Shown here one piece after another: positions 18,023-27,846 of a DNA stretch of 64,000 nucleotides (position 1 is its first letter; each line of letters opens with the position of its first letter). The DNA comes from Promicromonospora iranensis (lineage in GTDB: Bacteria; Actinomycetota; Actinomycetes; Actinomycetales; Cellulomonadaceae). Below the pieces are notes generated by a model, which did not search any database, had not been told where the DNA came from, and saw only the letters and a list, made by a program, of their open reading frames with translations. The stretch lies in NCBI RefSeq assembly GCF_028994775.1, contig NZ_JAJQMN010000011.1, forward strand, positions 62,001 to 126,000, read 5' to 3'. Made by a program: the position numbers and the translations under genes.

Positions 18023-19359
18023 TGCGGGACAGCCTGCCTCCACGGCTGGTCGAACCGGACGCGGCGCGACCGCTCCGGATCGCGATGGTCTCCGTGCACA
18101 CGTCGCCGCTGGAGCAGCCCGGGACGGGTGACGCGGGCGGCATGAACGTGTACGTGCTGGAGCTGTCCCGGGCGCTCGCCCGGCGCGGGGCGCAGGTGGA
18201 GATCTACACCCGGGCGACCTCGTCGGCCCAGCCCAAGGTGACCGACGCCGAGCCCGGCATCCGGGTGGTCCACGTGTCGGCGGGGCCGTACGAGGGGCTG
18301 GACAAGAACGACCTGCCGGGCCAGCTGTGCGCGTTCGCGGCGGGCGTCCTGCGGGCCGAGGCGCACCGGCCGGAGGGCTGGTACGACGTGCTGCACACCC
18401 ACTACTGGTTGTCCGGCCAGGTGGGCTGGCTCGCCGCGGAGCGCTGGGACGTCCCGCTGGTGCACACCATGCACACCATGGCGCGTGTGAAGAACGCGTC
18501 CCTCGCGCCGGGCGACGCCCCCGAGCCGCAGGGCCGGATCATCGGTGAGGAGCAGGTGGTCGCCGAGGCCGACGCCCTGGTCGCGAACACCGAGCAGGAG
18601 GCGGCCGAGCTGGTCCGTGACTACCACGCCGACCCCGCCCGGGTGCGCGTGGTGCAGCCGGGCGTGGACCTCGGGGTGTTCTCCCCGCTTCCGGACGCGT
18701 CCGGGGCAGACCCGGCGGAGGCCGACCGGCACCGGGCCGCGCTGCGAGCCGAGCTGCGGGAGCGCCTCGCGCTGCCGGTGGACCGCAAGATCGTGCTGTT
18801 CGCGGGACGGGTGCAGCTGCTCAAGGGACCTGACGTGCTCGTACGGGCGCTGGGGGAGCGGGTCTGGTCGGAGGGTGACGGGGGGCCGCCACTGCTCGTC
18901 GTGCTGGGCGGGGCGTCGGGCCGGCCCACCGCCGTCCGCGAGCTCGAGGCGCTCGCCTACCAGGAGGGTGTGGCCGCCCACGTGCGGGTGCGGCCCCCGG
19001 TGCCGCAGCAGGTGCTCGCCGACTACTTCCGGGCCGCAGACCTGGTGGCGGTGCCCTCGCACAGCGAGTCGTTCGGCCTTGTCGCGGCGGAGGCCCAGGC
19101 GACCGGTACCCCGGTCGTGGCGGCCGCGGTGGGCGGCCTGTGCACCGTGGTCGAGGACGGCGTCTCAGGGGTGCTCGTGCCCGACCACGAGCCCGCGAGC
19201 TGGGCGCTGGTCCTCAAGAGCCTCCTGGACGACGACACGCTCCGCGCCCGCCTGGCCGTGGGCGCTCGGGCCTCGGCGACCAGGTTCGGCTGGGACCGCG
19301 CCGCCGACGAGATCCTGGACGTCTACGAGCAGGCGCGAAAACACCACGCCACGAGGTAG
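18022..19359 (+). CDS. mshA: D-inositol-3-phosphate glycosyltransferase (mycothiol synthesis)
   Basis: 445-residue GT4 glycosyltransferase. [19 protein letters not shown] (N-terminal UDP-GlcNAc/inositol-phosphate site), [49 protein letters not shown] and the nucleotide-sugar motif [22 protein letters not shown] are characteristic of MshA, which transfers GlcNAc to inositol-1-phosphate, the first mycothiol step. ATG 18022 starts inside the preceding stop. Its TAG lies within a long terminator hairpin. Confidence 0.93.
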   Translation: MRDSLPPRLVEPDAARPLRIAMVSVHTSPLEQPGTGDAGGMNVYVLELSRALARRGAQVEIYTRATSSAQPKVTDAEPGIRVVHVSAGPYEGLDKNDLPGQLCAFAAGVLRAEAHRPEGWYDVLHTHYWLSGQVGWLAAERWDVPLVHTMHTMARVKNASLAPGDAPEPQGRIIGEEQVVAEADALVANTEQEAAELVRDYHADPARVRVVQPGVDLGVFSPLPDASGADPAEADRHRAALRAELRERLALPVDRKIVLFAGRVQLLKGPDVLVRALGERVWSEGDGGPPLLVVLGGASGRPTAVRELEALAYQEGVAAHVRVRPPVPQQVLADYFRAADLVAVPSHSESFGLVAAEAQATGTPVVAAAVGGLCTVVEDGVSGVLVPDHEPASWALVLKSLLDDDTLRARLAVGARASATRFGWDRAADEILDVYEQARKHHATR

Positions 19360-19390
19360 AACCGTGGCGACGGCTCTGCCTCGTGGCGTG
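19345..19390. terminator. bidirectional terminator hairpin overlapping the mshA stop
   Basis: Arms of 21 bases (CACGCCACGAGG... paired with ...CCTCGTGGCGTG, 19345-19365 and 19370-19390) contain two non-canonical pairs and a GGCG loop. The TAG of mshA lies in the left arm; gpmA ends 12 bases beyond on the other strand, so it serves both convergent genes. Confidence 0.75.
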
Positions 19391-19401
19391 CGAACGGGTG
19401 G

Positions 19402-20142
19402 TCAGCGGCCCTGGTTGGCCACCGCGGCGATCGCGTCCTTCGCCGCCTCGGGGTCGAGGTAGGTGCCGCCCGGCTTCACCGGGGCGAGGGTCTCCTCGTC
19501 GAGCTCGTAGACCAGCGGGATGCCGGTCGGGATGTTGAGCCCGGCGATGGCCTCGTCCGAGACGCCGTCGAGGTGCTTCACCAGGGCCCGCAGCGAGTTG
19601 CCGTGGGCGGCGACGAGCACCGTCTTGCCGGCCTTCAGGTCGGGGACGATCTCGCTCTCCCAGTAGGGCAGGGCGCGCTCGAGCACGAGCTTGAGGGCCT
19701 CCGTGCGGATGACGGGGGCGTCCGCGTAGCGCGGGTCGGAGTCCTGGCTGAACTCGGAGCCCAGCTCGATCTCCGGCGGCGGCACGTCGTAGGAGCGGCG
19801 CCAGAGCATGAACTGCTCCTCACCGAACTCCTCGAGCGTCTGCTTCTTGTCCTTGCCCTGCAGCGCGCCGTAGTGGCGCTCGTTGAGGCGCCAGCTGCGC
19901 TTGACGGGGATCCAGTGGAGGTCGGCCACGTCGAGCGCCAGGTTCGCCGTCATGATCGCGCGGCGCAGCAGCGAGGTGTGCAGGATGTCCGGGCTCACGC
20001 CGGCCTCCTTGAGGAGCGCGCCACCGCGCTTGGCCTCCTCCACGCCCTTCTCGGAGAGGGCGACATCCACCCAGCCGGTGAACAGGTTCTTCGCGTTCCA
20101 CTCGCTCTCGCCGTGGCGGAGCAGCACGAGGGTGTAGGTCAT
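19402..20142 (-). CDS. gpmA: 2,3-bisphosphoglycerate-dependent phosphoglycerate mutase
   Basis: 246 residues. The phosphohistidine motif [10 protein letters not shown] (His near residue 9) opens the protein, followed by [38 protein letters not shown] and [19 protein letters not shown]. It interconverts 3- and 2-phosphoglycerate in glycolysis. Convergent with mshA; in many Actinobacteria gpm lies between mshA and senX3-regX3, as here. Confidence 0.95.
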   Translation of the reverse strand: MTYTLVLLRHGESEWNAKNLFTGWVDVALSEKGVEEAKRGGALLKEAGVSPDILHTSLLRRAIMTANLALDVADLHWIPVKRSWRLNERHYGALQGKDKKQTLEEFGEEQFMLWRRSYDVPPPEIELGSEFSQDSDPRYADAPVIRTEALKLVLERALPYWESEIVPDLKAGKTVLVAAHGNSLRALVKHLDGVSDEAIAGLNIPTGIPLVYELDEETLAPVKPGGTYLDPEAAKDAIAAVANQGR

Positions 20143-20171
20143 GGTTCCATCCTGCCATCGGCGCGCGAACA

Positions 20172-20208
20172 GTTGTTGCCGCCTCCAAACCTCGGAAGCG
20201 GCAACAAC
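20172..20208. terminator. hairpin downstream of phoU
   Basis: 11-bp perfect arms GTTGTTGCCGC (20172-20182) and its complement (20198-20208) with a 15-base loop, between the phoU stop and the gpmA start, both on the minus strand. It likely ends the phoU transcript. Confidence 0.65.
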
Positions 20209-20269
20209 GTGTTCGACGGCGGCGAGAGCCCTGCTCGTCCGATCTGCTCGTCGGACCTGGTCGTCCGAC

Positions 20270-20917
20270 CTACTCGTCCGGGAAGTCTCCGGTGACGAGG
20301 AAGGTCACGCGGCGCGCGACCGACACACCGTGGTCACCGAACCGCTCGTAGTAGCGGCCGACGAGGGTCACGTCGACCGCCTCCTGCACGGTGCCCTGCC
20401 ACTCGGGCGCCAGGAGCAGGTTGAACGTCTCCTGGTGCAGGGCGTCGATGATGTCGTCGTCCCGCTCGAGGGCCTCGGCCACCGTGAGGTCGCGCGTGGC
20501 GAGCAGCTTGGTGGTGCGCTGTGACACGCGGACGGCGGCGTCGTGCATCTTCGCGAAGGTGTCACGTGCCTCCGGCACGATCGCCTGCGCGGGGTAGCGG
20601 CCGCGCGCCACCTGGGCCACATGCCGGGCGAGGTCGCCCATGCGCTCCAAGGAGGCGCTCATGCGCAGCGCGCTGACGACCACCCGCAGGTCGGTGGCGA
20701 CCGGTGCCTGCTGCGCGAGCAGGTGCACGCAGCGCGCGTCGAGGGAGTCCTCGATGGCGTCGATGGTCTTGTCGGAGGCGATCACCTCCTGGGCCAGCTG
20801 GAGGTCGGCCTCCAGCAGCGCCGTGCCGGCACGGGTGATGGCGGACTCCACGAGCCTGCTCATCTCGGTCAGGTCCTCTCCGACCTGCTGGAGCTCAGCT
20901 TCGAAGATCTGTCGCAT
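20270..20917 (-). CDS. phoU: phosphate signalling complex protein PhoU
   Basis: 215 residues, two repeated three-helix bundles. [20 protein letters not shown] at the start and the metal-binding repeats DDSLDARC-like ([11 protein letters not shown]) and [11 protein letters not shown] identify PhoU, which links the Pst transporter to the histidine kinase. Divergent from the kinase and response regulator genes with 271 bases between; start ATG 20917 matches the family N-terminus, and the longer open frame to 21112 is not family-like. Confidence 0.93.
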   Translation of the reverse strand: MRQIFEAELQQVGEDLTEMSRLVESAITRAGTALLEADLQLAQEVIASDKTIDAIEDSLDARCVHLLAQQAPVATDLRVVVSALRMSASLERMGDLARHVAQVARGRYPAQAIVPEARDTFAKMHDAAVRVSQRTTKLLATRDLTVAEALERDDDIIDALHQETFNLLLAPEWQGTVQEAVDVTLVGRYYERFGDHGVSVARRVTFLVTGDFPDE

Positions 20918-21188
20918 CGGTTTCCTCTCGCACTCGGGGCGCGCGGACGGTTCGCGTCCGCTGTCGCGCCGCCGAAGGGCGGGCAGGCCGACGCGCGACC
21001 AGGCCGACCGTCCGGACAAGTCCCGAACGGCGCACGGCACGGCTACCGCCCGCACCCGCCAAGGTTCGGCGTCGCGATGTACTGGGAGGTTAACGCTCTT
21101 CCCCCCTGACATGAACAGTAGGCGACACGATCGTCCGAGCGCCCGCCGACGTCGTCCTGCGGTTGAAACGTCGACCTACCCTGGAGTC

Positions 21189-22442
21189 GTGGACGGAATC
21201 ATCTCCGGGGTACCGGTGCTGGTCGCCGGAATTCTCGGCGTGATCGTCGGCGTGGTCGCCACCGTGGCCTTCCGCGTCTCCGAGCGGCAGCAGCACGCCC
21301 TTCCTCAGGCCGAACCCGACGAGCTCGACGCGGGTCTCGTCCGCGTGCTCTCGGTCCTCCGCTCCGCCGCCGTCGTGCTCGACGGCGAGGACGAGGTCAT
21401 CCGGGCGTCCCCGCCGGCCTACGCGCTGGGCGTGGTGCGCAACGACGCCCTGGTGCACCCTGCGATCACCGACCTGGTGGCCCTGGTGCGGCGCGACGGC
21501 GTGATCCGCGAGCAGGAGCTGGAGCTGCCCCGCGGCCCGGTCGGCCAGGGCACGGTGCTGCTGCAGGTGCGGGTGGCCCCCCTGGGCCTCGAACGGGTGC
21601 TGATGCTCGCCGAGGACCGGACGGAGGCGCGCCGCGTCGAGGCGATCCGCCGTGACTTCGTGGTCAACGTGTCCCACGAGCTGAAGACGCCGGTGGGCGC
21701 GCTGGCGCTGCTTGCGGAGACCGTGGCCGACGCAGCGGACGACCCGGTCGCCGTCCGGCGCTTCACCGAGCGCATGCAGCGCGAGGCCGTCCGGCTGTCC
21801 GCACTGGTGCAGGAGATCATCGAGCTGTCGCGCCTGCAGGGTGCCGGCGCCGTGCCGAAGCTGACCCCCGTCCCGATCCGCGAGGTCGTGGAGGAGGCGG
21901 TCGACCGCGCACGCACCACCGCGCAGTCCAAGAACATCGCGATCACCATGGGCGGTGATCTGGACACCGAGGTCTACGGCGACCACAACCTCCTGGTCAC
22001 CGCCGTCCGCAACCTGGTCGACAACGCCGTCGCCTACTCCGGCCCCGCCAGTCGCGTGGGCGTGGGGGTGAACGAGCGGGCCGGCCTGGTCGAGATCGCC
22101 GTGGTGGACCAGGGCGTCGGGATCGCCGAGGACGCACAGGACCGCGTCTTCGAGCGTTTCTACCGCGTGGATCCCGCGCGCTCGCGCGACACTGGGGGTA
22201 CCGGGCTGGGCCTGAGCATCGTCAAGCACGTCGCGGCCGACCACGGTGGCGACGTCACCATGTGGTCGGAGCCGGGTCGGGGCTCGACCTTCACCCTGCG
22301 CATCCCGTCCGCGGACCGGCCCGACGCCGGGTCTCGCGGCACCTCTGACGAGGAAGCGGGAGAGCAGGAGGAGCACGACCAGCACGACCAGCACAAGGCC
22401 GCAGCACATGGGGCCACGAAGAACGAGGAGGTAGGTGCGTGA
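21189..22442 (+). CDS. senX3: phosphate-sensing histidine kinase, SenX3 type
   Basis: 417 residues. A single N-terminal helix (about 5-28), a PAS-like segment (50-145), then HisKA with VNVSHELKTP (His163), N box NLVDNAVAYS, G1 VVDQGVGI, F box FERFYRVDPARSR and G2 GGTGLGLSIVKH. No periplasmic sensor or HAMP domain, as in SenX3, consistent with sensing through Pst/PhoU. The C-terminal 40 residues are Glu/Asp/His-rich with an EHDQHDQHK run. GTG 21189 lies 6 bases after TACCCT (21177-21182), suggesting a leaderless start. The stop overlaps regX3. Confidence 0.9.
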   Translation: MDGIISGVPVLVAGILGVIVGVVATVAFRVSERQQHALPQAEPDELDAGLVRVLSVLRSAAVVLDGEDEVIRASPPAYALGVVRNDALVHPAITDLVALVRRDGVIREQELELPRGPVGQGTVLLQVRVAPLGLERVLMLAEDRTEARRVEAIRRDFVVNVSHELKTPVGALALLAETVADAADDPVAVRRFTERMQREAVRLSALVQEIIELSRLQGAGAVPKLTPVPIREVVEEAVDRARTTAQSKNIAITMGGDLDTEVYGDHNLLVTAVRNLVDNAVAYSGPASRVGVGVNERAGLVEIAVVDQGVGIAEDAQDRVFERFYRVDPARSRDTGGTGLGLSIVKHVAADHGGDVTMWSEPGRGSTFTLRIPSADRPDAGSRGTSDEEAGEQEEHDQHDQHKAAAHGATKNEEVGA

Positions 22443-23137
22443 CGCGCATCCTGGTTGTCGAGGACGAGGAGTCGTACCGGGATCCGCTGACGTACCAGCT
22501 GACCCGCGAGGGTTTCGAGGTGATCGAGGCCGCCGACGGCAACTCGGCGCTCGCTGCGTACGACGCGGAGGGTGCTGACCTGGTGCTGCTCGACCTGATG
22601 CTCCCTGGCCTGTCCGGCACGGAGGTGTGCCGGGAGCTGCGCGCTCGTGGCGACGTTCCGGTCATCATGCTGACGGCGAAGGACTCGGAGATCGACAAGG
22701 TGGTCGGCCTGGAGCTCGGCGCCGACGACTACGTGACCAAGCCGTACTCCTACCGGGAGCTGCTGGCCCGCGTGCGGGCGGTGCTGCGCCGCCGGCAGCC
22801 CAACGACTCGACCGACCAGGACGAGGACGGTGTGCTCGAGGTCGGGCCGGTCCGGATGGACGTGGAGCGGCACACCGTCGCCGTGTCCGGCGAGAGCGTG
22901 GCCCTGCCCCTCAAGGAGTTCGACCTGCTCGAGCTGCTGATGCGGAACGCGGGTCGCGTGCTCACCCGTGGCCAGCTGATCGACCGGGTCTGGGGCGCCG
23001 ACTACGTGGGCGACACCAAGACGCTCGACGTCCACGTGAAGCGCATCCGCTCGAAGATCGAGCCCGACCCGGGCACGCCCAAGTACCTCCTCACCGTGCG
23101 TGGCCTGGGCTACAAGCTGGCCGACGACGAGGGGTGA
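22439..23137 (+). CDS. regX3: phosphate response regulator, RegX3 type
   Basis: 232 residues. Receiver domain with VEDEE 7-11, phospho-acceptor Asp52 in LLDLMLPG and Lys101 in DYVTKPYSYREL; C-terminal OmpR winged helix with LPLKEFDLLELLMRNAGRVLT and TLDVHVKRIRSKIE. GTG start overlaps the kinase stop by 4 bases. It is the likely activator at the PHO-box-like repeats before both pstS genes. Confidence 0.93.
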   Translation: MTRILVVEDEESYRDPLTYQLTREGFEVIEAADGNSALAAYDAEGADLVLLDLMLPGLSGTEVCRELRARGDVPVIMLTAKDSEIDKVVGLELGADDYVTKPYSYRELLARVRAVLRRRQPNDSTDQDEDGVLEVGPVRMDVERHTVAVSGESVALPLKEFDLLELLMRNAGRVLTRGQLIDRVWGADYVGDTKTLDVHVKRIRSKIEPDPGTPKYLLTVRGLGYKLADDEG

Positions 23138-23191
23138 GCCCGGCGGCGTGCGGCACCCGCGTGTCGCACGTCACGGGTGACCCGCGCGCCT

Positions 23192-23213
23192 GGTCACCTT
23201 CCGTTCACCTGAT
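23192..23213 (+). promoter_or_regulatory. PHO-box-like direct repeat upstream of pstS copy 1
   Basis: Two 11-base units, GGTCACCTTCC and GTTCACCTGAT, in tandem, matching the GTTCACC-type repeat recognised by actinobacterial PhoP/RegX3 regulators. A -10-like TAGTTT starts 27 bases after the repeat (23241), then GTG 23255. The same geometry recurs at the second pstS. Confidence 0.75.
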
Positions 23214-23254
23214 GTTTGCTCGCGAGACCGCGCCCGTGAGTAGTTTCGCGATCC

Positions 23255-24418
23255 GTGAGCACCTCCCATTACACCCGGCTCCTTGCTGCCGCCACCGCAA
23301 GCGCCCTCGTCGTGCCGCTCGCGGGCTGCGGCGTCGTCGGGCTGCCGGGGCTCGGTGCGGACGACGAAGCCGGCCCCACGCCTGAGCCCGCGCTCGTGGG
23401 CGAGTTCCACGGGGCAGGCGCCTCCTCTCAGGAAGCGGCGATGGAGGCCTGGATCAGCGGCTTCCAGGAGCAGCACCCGGGCGCTGTGATCAGCTACGAC
23501 CCGATGGGCTCGGGTGACGGACGGGAGGCCTTCCTCGCGGGCGGCACCGCTTTCGGCGCCACCGACGTCGTGCTCAGCGACGAGGAGATGGCTGCCTCCG
23601 GCCCGGCCTGCGACGGCGGCAACGCCATCGACCTGCCGATCTACATCAGTCCCATCGCCGTGGCCTTCAACCTCAAGGGCATCAACCGGCTGAACATGTC
23701 CTCCGACGTGATCGCGGGGATCTTCTCGGGGCGGATCACCCGGTGGGACGACCCGGCGATCGCCGCGGCCAACCCCAAGGCGAAGCTGCCGCCCCTGACG
23801 ATCACGCCGGTGCACCGTGCCGACGACTCGGGCACCACCGAGAACTTCGCCGACTACCTCCACGAGACCGCCCCGCAGGCGTGGCCGCACGAACCGGACG
23901 GCATGTGGCCGCTGCCCGGCGGGTTCGCCGCGGACGGGACGAGCGGCGTGACCCAGACGGTCCGGTCCACGCCGGGCAGCATCACCTACGCGGACGCCTC
24001 GGCGACGTCCGACCTCGGGCGCGTCGCCATCAAGGTCGGCGAGGAGTACGTCCCGTACAGCGCCGAGGCCGCCGCCTCCGTCGTCGACGTCTCGCCACGG
24101 ATCGAGAACCGTTACGAGCACGACCTCGCGTTCGTGCTCGACCGGAAGATCGACAAGCCGTTCGCCTATCCGATGGTGCTCGTCTCCTACCTGGTCGTGT
24201 GCTCGCGGTACGAGGACAAGACCAAGGGCAGGTTCGTCAAGGAGTTCGTCGAGTACGTCGCGTCCACCGAGGGCCAGGAGCGCGCGGCCGGTGCGGCGGG
24301 CAGCGCGGTCATCTCGAGCGACCTCCAGGAGTGGATCTCCGAGGCCGCAGAGGCCATCTATCTGACCAGGGAACGGCCGGAGGACCAGGCCGCCGGAGAG
24401 CCCCGGGACGGGGCCTGA
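23255..24418 (+). CDS. pstS: phosphate ABC transporter substrate-binding lipoprotein, copy 1
   Basis: 387 residues. Lipoprotein signal with lipobox PLAGC (Cys25). Phosphate-binding motifs GAGASSQEAAMEAW, YDPMGSGDGREAF and HRADDSGTTENF; these Ser/Asp/Thr-rich loops coordinate the phosphate in PstS. GTG start. Followed by a second full-length pstS 180 bases downstream, with its own promoter, so the two paralogues may differ in affinity or in timing. It is about 20 residues longer than copy 2, mainly at the C-terminus. Confidence 0.92.
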   Translation: MSTSHYTRLLAAATASALVVPLAGCGVVGLPGLGADDEAGPTPEPALVGEFHGAGASSQEAAMEAWISGFQEQHPGAVISYDPMGSGDGREAFLAGGTAFGATDVVLSDEEMAASGPACDGGNAIDLPIYISPIAVAFNLKGINRLNMSSDVIAGIFSGRITRWDDPAIAAANPKAKLPPLTITPVHRADDSGTTENFADYLHETAPQAWPHEPDGMWPLPGGFAADGTSGVTQTVRSTPGSITYADASATSDLGRVAIKVGEEYVPYSAEAAASVVDVSPRIENRYEHDLAFVLDRKIDKPFAYPMVLVSYLVVCSRYEDKTKGRFVKEFVEYVASTEGQERAAGAAGSAVISSDLQEWISEAAEAIYLTRERPEDQAAGEPRDGA

Positions 24419-24483
24419 CGGGTGAATGATGCCAGGCCGTGCCATGGTGAGCGTGTTACGGATCACCCGCTCCACGCGGGCTT

Positions 24484-24505
24484 GTTCACCCTCCGTTTAC
24501 CTGGA
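24484..24505 (+). promoter_or_regulatory. PHO-box-like direct repeat upstream of pstS copy 2
   Basis: Tandem 11-base units GTTCACCCTCC and GTTTACCTGGA. A -10-like TAGCGT starts exactly 27 bases after the repeat (24533), the same spacing as at copy 1, supporting independent activation of this promoter by the phosphate regulator. Confidence 0.75.
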
Positions 24506-24597
24506 CCTGGTGAGCAGGTCACTCCACCTGCCTAGCGTCCCAACTGACGCGCCGGCGATCGCCGCGCGTACGACTTGAACAGGATGGAACGACACAC

Positions 24598-25698
24598 GTG
24601 AAGATCAGCCGATTCCCCCGCGTTGGCTCCGCTGTCATGGTGGGCGCGCTCGCGCTGAGCCTCGCAGCCTGCGGGTCCGACCCCGGCGCCGACCCCAGCG
24701 GCGAAGGTTCTGAGTCCGGTACGGGCCTTTCCGGCGAGCTCAGCGGCGGCGGCGCGTCGTCGCAGGAGTCCGCGATGGAGGCCTGGCGCGCCGGCTTCCA
24801 GAGCCAGAACCCCGACGTCACCGTGAACTACGACCCGACCGGGTCCGGCACGGGCCGCGAGAACTTCATCAGTGGCGCGTTCCCGTTCATCGGTTCGGAC
24901 GCAGCGCTCGACGACGAGGAGATGGCCGCCGCCGAGGAGCAGTGTGGCAGCGACGTCATCGAGTACCCGGGCTACATCAGCCCGGTCGCCGTGGCCTTCA
25001 ACCTCGAGGGCATCGACTCGGTCAACATGGACCCGGAGACCATCGCAGGGGTCTTCAAGGGCGACATCACCAAGTGGAACGACGAGGCGATCGCCGCCCA
25101 CAACGAGGGTGTCGACCTGCCCGACCTGGACATCACGGTCGTGCACCGGTCCGACCCGTCGGGCACCACGGAGAACTTCGTCGAGTACATGAGCACGGTG
25201 GTCCCGGACGTCTGGGACTTCGAGGTCGAGGACGTCTGGCCGATCGATGGCCAGGAGTCGGCGCAGGGCACGTCCGGCGTGGTCAGCACCGTGACCGCCG
25301 GCGAGGGCACGATCGGCTACGCGGACGCGTCGCAGATCGGTGAGCTGGGCACGGTGGCCGTGGGCGTCGGCGACGAGTTCGTCGAGTACAGCCCCGAGGC
25401 TGCCGCCGCCGTCGTGTCGGAGTCGCCGCGTGTCGAGGGCACCGCCGACTCGGTGTGGGCGTACGAGCTCGCTCGCGACATCCCGGGCACCTACCCGATC
25501 GTCCTGGTCTCGTACCACATCGCCTGCGCCACCTACGAGGACCAGGAGACGGCCGACCTCGTCAAGGGCCTGTACAGCTACATCCTGAGCGACGAGGGCC
25601 AGGCGCAGGGCACCGAGTCCGCCGGCTCCGCCCCCGTGGCCGAGGAGCTCCGCACCGAGTACATGACCGCTGTCGAGTCGATCTCGGCGGCCGGCTGA
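24598..25698 (+). CDS. pstS: phosphate ABC transporter substrate-binding lipoprotein, copy 2
   Basis: 366 residues. Lipobox LAAC (Cys25). GGGASSQESAMEAW, YDPTGSGTGRENF and HRSDPSGTTENF give the phosphate-binding pocket; the rest follows copy 1 closely (for example YPGYISPVAVAFNLEGI versus YISPIAVAFNLKGI). GTG start. It precedes pstC by about 130 bases and is the more typical of the two by length and by position next to pstC. Confidence 0.93.
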   Translation: MKISRFPRVGSAVMVGALALSLAACGSDPGADPSGEGSESGTGLSGELSGGGASSQESAMEAWRAGFQSQNPDVTVNYDPTGSGTGRENFISGAFPFIGSDAALDDEEMAAAEEQCGSDVIEYPGYISPVAVAFNLEGIDSVNMDPETIAGVFKGDITKWNDEAIAAHNEGVDLPDLDITVVHRSDPSGTTENFVEYMSTVVPDVWDFEVEDVWPIDGQESAQGTSGVVSTVTAGEGTIGYADASQIGELGTVAVGVGDEFVEYSPEAAAAVVSESPRVEGTADSVWAYELARDIPGTYPIVLVSYHIACATYEDQETADLVKGLYSYILSDEGQAQGTESAGSAPVAEELRTEYMTAVESISAAG

Positions 25699-25833
25699 GT
25701 CAGGCCGAACGTCTGAGCATGCACCGATGCCGGTGGGCGCTCGGTCCGCCCCTCAGGGGCGGACCGGCGTCCACCGGCGCGGTCGTGAATGAACGAAGAT
25801 GTGACACGTGACAACGAGCAGCGAGGACATCGC

Positions 25834-26850
25834 GTGACGACGACCGACAGCCCGCAGCGACCGGCCCGGCCCGGGGACCATGCTGAGCGGGCACCCGCAC
25901 GCCGCCGGCGGCGGGGCACGACCGAACGCGGATTCAACCGGGTCTTCCGGTGGATCGCGACCGGCGCCGGTGCTTTCATCCTGGCAACCCTTGCCGCAGT
26001 GGCGCTCTTCCTGCTGATCCGTGCCTGGCCCGCGCTGACCGCATCCGAGGACGAGCTGTCCGATGCGGTCGGGCGCATTCCCGAGGGCACCTCACTGCTG
26101 GAGTTCGTCGGGCCGCTGATCTTCGGCACCCTGCTCGCGGCCCTGCTGGCGCTGGCGCTGGCGATGCCCGTCGCGATGGGCATCGGGCTGTTCATCTCGC
26201 ACTACGCGCCGCCCCGCCTGGCCCAGGTGCTCGGTTATCTGGTGGACCTGCTGGCGGCCATCCCGTCGGTCGTCTACGGCCTGTGGGGGTTCCTGGTCCT
26301 CGCACCGGTGCTCAAGCCGTTCTGGTTCTGGCTGGGTGAGAACCTCGGCTGGTTCCCCCTGTTCGCCGGTCAGGTCTCGGCGACCGGCAAGGTGCTCGCC
26401 ACCGTGTCGGTGGTGCTCGCGGTGATGATCCTGCCGATCATCACGGCCGTGTCGAGGGAGGTCTTCCTGCAGACGCCGAAGCTCCACGAGGAGGCTGCCC
26501 TCGCCCTGGGCGCCACCCGCTGGGAAGTGATCCGCGTCGCCGTGCTGCCGTTCGGCCGATCCGGCGTGATGTCGGCCGCGATGCTCGGCCTCGGCCGCGC
26601 GCTCGGCGAGACGATGGCAGTGCTCATGATCATCAGTCCTGGATTCCTCGTGTACTCGCTGGAGATCTTGGCCGCCGCCCGGCACAACACGATCGCCGCA
26701 TTCATCGCGCTGGACTTCGCCGAGGCGAGCGGTCTGGGCGTCAACGCGCTGATCGCCACAGGCCTTGCCCTGTTCCTGATCACGATGGCCGTGAACATGA
26801 CCGCCCGCGCGATCGTCGCGCGCCGCAAGGACTTCTCGGGGGCCAACTGA
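25834..26850 (+). CDS. pstC: phosphate ABC transporter permease PstC
   Basis: 338 residues from GTG 25834, with six membrane helices. The EAA-type cytoplasmic loop reads EEAALALGATRWEVIRVAVLP, followed by GLGRALGETMAVLM, typical of PstC. The N-terminal 40 residues are Arg/Pro-rich and cytoplasmic. GTG 25834 is preferred because AGGA lies 6 bases upstream; an ATG at 25789 would add 15 residues and cannot be excluded. Overlaps pstA by 1 base. Confidence 0.92.
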   Translation: MTTTDSPQRPARPGDHAERAPARRRRRGTTERGFNRVFRWIATGAGAFILATLAAVALFLLIRAWPALTASEDELSDAVGRIPEGTSLLEFVGPLIFGTLLAALLALALAMPVAMGIGLFISHYAPPRLAQVLGYLVDLLAAIPSVVYGLWGFLVLAPVLKPFWFWLGENLGWFPLFAGQVSATGKVLATVSVVLAVMILPIITAVSREVFLQTPKLHEEAALALGATRWEVIRVAVLPFGRSGVMSAAMLGLGRALGETMAVLMIISPGFLVYSLEILAAARHNTIAAFIALDFAEASGLGVNALIATGLALFLITMAVNMTARAIVARRKDFSGAN

Positions 26851-27794
26851 TGAGTGTCGAGACAACCGACGCGACCGCGCACACCCGTGCTCTCCTCACC
26901 ACGGCCGACCCGCGTCGCAAGACGACGGACCGAACGATGTCCGTCCTGATCTGGGGTGCCTTTGCCCTGGCGATGATCCCGCTCGTCTCGCTGCTGTGGA
27001 CGGTGCTGGTCAACGGTGTCGGACGGCTGAGCCCCGAGTTCCTGTCGTACTCGATGCGCGGGATCTACGGTGGGGACCCGTCCGGCGGCATTTACCACGC
27101 CATCCTGGGCACACTGATCATCACCGGCTGGGCCACGCTGATCTCGGTGCCCATCGGGCTGCTGACCGCGATCTACCTCGTCGAGTACGGGCGGGGGCCG
27201 CTCGCACGGTCGGTGACCTTCTTCGTCGACGTCATGACCGGGATCCCGTCGATCGTCGCGGGTCTGTTCGTGGTCGCGTTCATGACCATCTTCCTGGATC
27301 CCGGGACACGCCTGGGCATCATGGGTTCCATCGCGCTCTCGGTGCTGATGATCCCGGTGGTCGTCCGGTCCTGCGAGGAGATGCTCAAGCTCGTCCCGAA
27401 CGAGCTGCGGGAGGCGTCCTACGCGCTCGGCGTGCCGAAGTGGCTGACGATCGTCAAGGTGGTGCTGCGCACCTCGGTGGCCGGCATCACGACGGGCATC
27501 CTGCTGGCCATCGCACGTGTCATCGGCGAGACCGCGCCGCTCCTGGTCGCCGTCGGTGTGACCGAGTCGATCAACTTCAACGCCTTCGACGGGCGCATGA
27601 TGACGTTGCCGGTCTTCATCTACCGGCAGTACAGCCAGGGCCTGGCCTCCTGCCAGGAGGGCGATCTGCAGTGTGTCGCGGACATCTCATACCAGAATGC
27701 CTGGGGTGCGGCGCTGGTGCTGATCGTGATCGTCATGCTCCTCAACATCACCGGGCGCCTCGTGAACCGATGGTTCGCCCCCAAGCTGCGCTGA
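26850..27794 (+). CDS. pstA: phosphate ABC transporter permease PstA
   Basis: 314 residues, six helices. EAA loop [21 protein letters not shown] and [14 protein letters not shown] mark PstA, partner of PstC in the membrane channel. ATG 26850 shares its A with the pstC stop (TGATG), so the subunits are probably made in equal amounts. pstB follows after 52 bases. Confidence 0.94.
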   Translation: MSVETTDATAHTRALLTTADPRRKTTDRTMSVLIWGAFALAMIPLVSLLWTVLVNGVGRLSPEFLSYSMRGIYGGDPSGGIYHAILGTLIITGWATLISVPIGLLTAIYLVEYGRGPLARSVTFFVDVMTGIPSIVAGLFVVAFMTIFLDPGTRLGIMGSIALSVLMIPVVVRSCEEMLKLVPNELREASYALGVPKWLTIVKVVLRTSVAGITTGILLAIARVIGETAPLLVAVGVTESINFNAFDGRMMTLPVFIYRQYSQGLASCQEGDLQCVADISYQNAWGAALVLIVIVMLLNITGRLVNRWFAPKLR

Positions 27795-27846
27795 CGCGCA
27801 GACCCCCGCATCAGCCGCAGCTCACCACGAAGGAAGAAGTAGACCG

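Noticed and set aside
21079-21110. PHO box between phoU and senX3 (GTTAACCTCCC on the minus strand, with GTTCATG 22 bases away)
   Set aside because: Only loose similarity to the 11-base repeat units before pstS, and no matching tandem copy.
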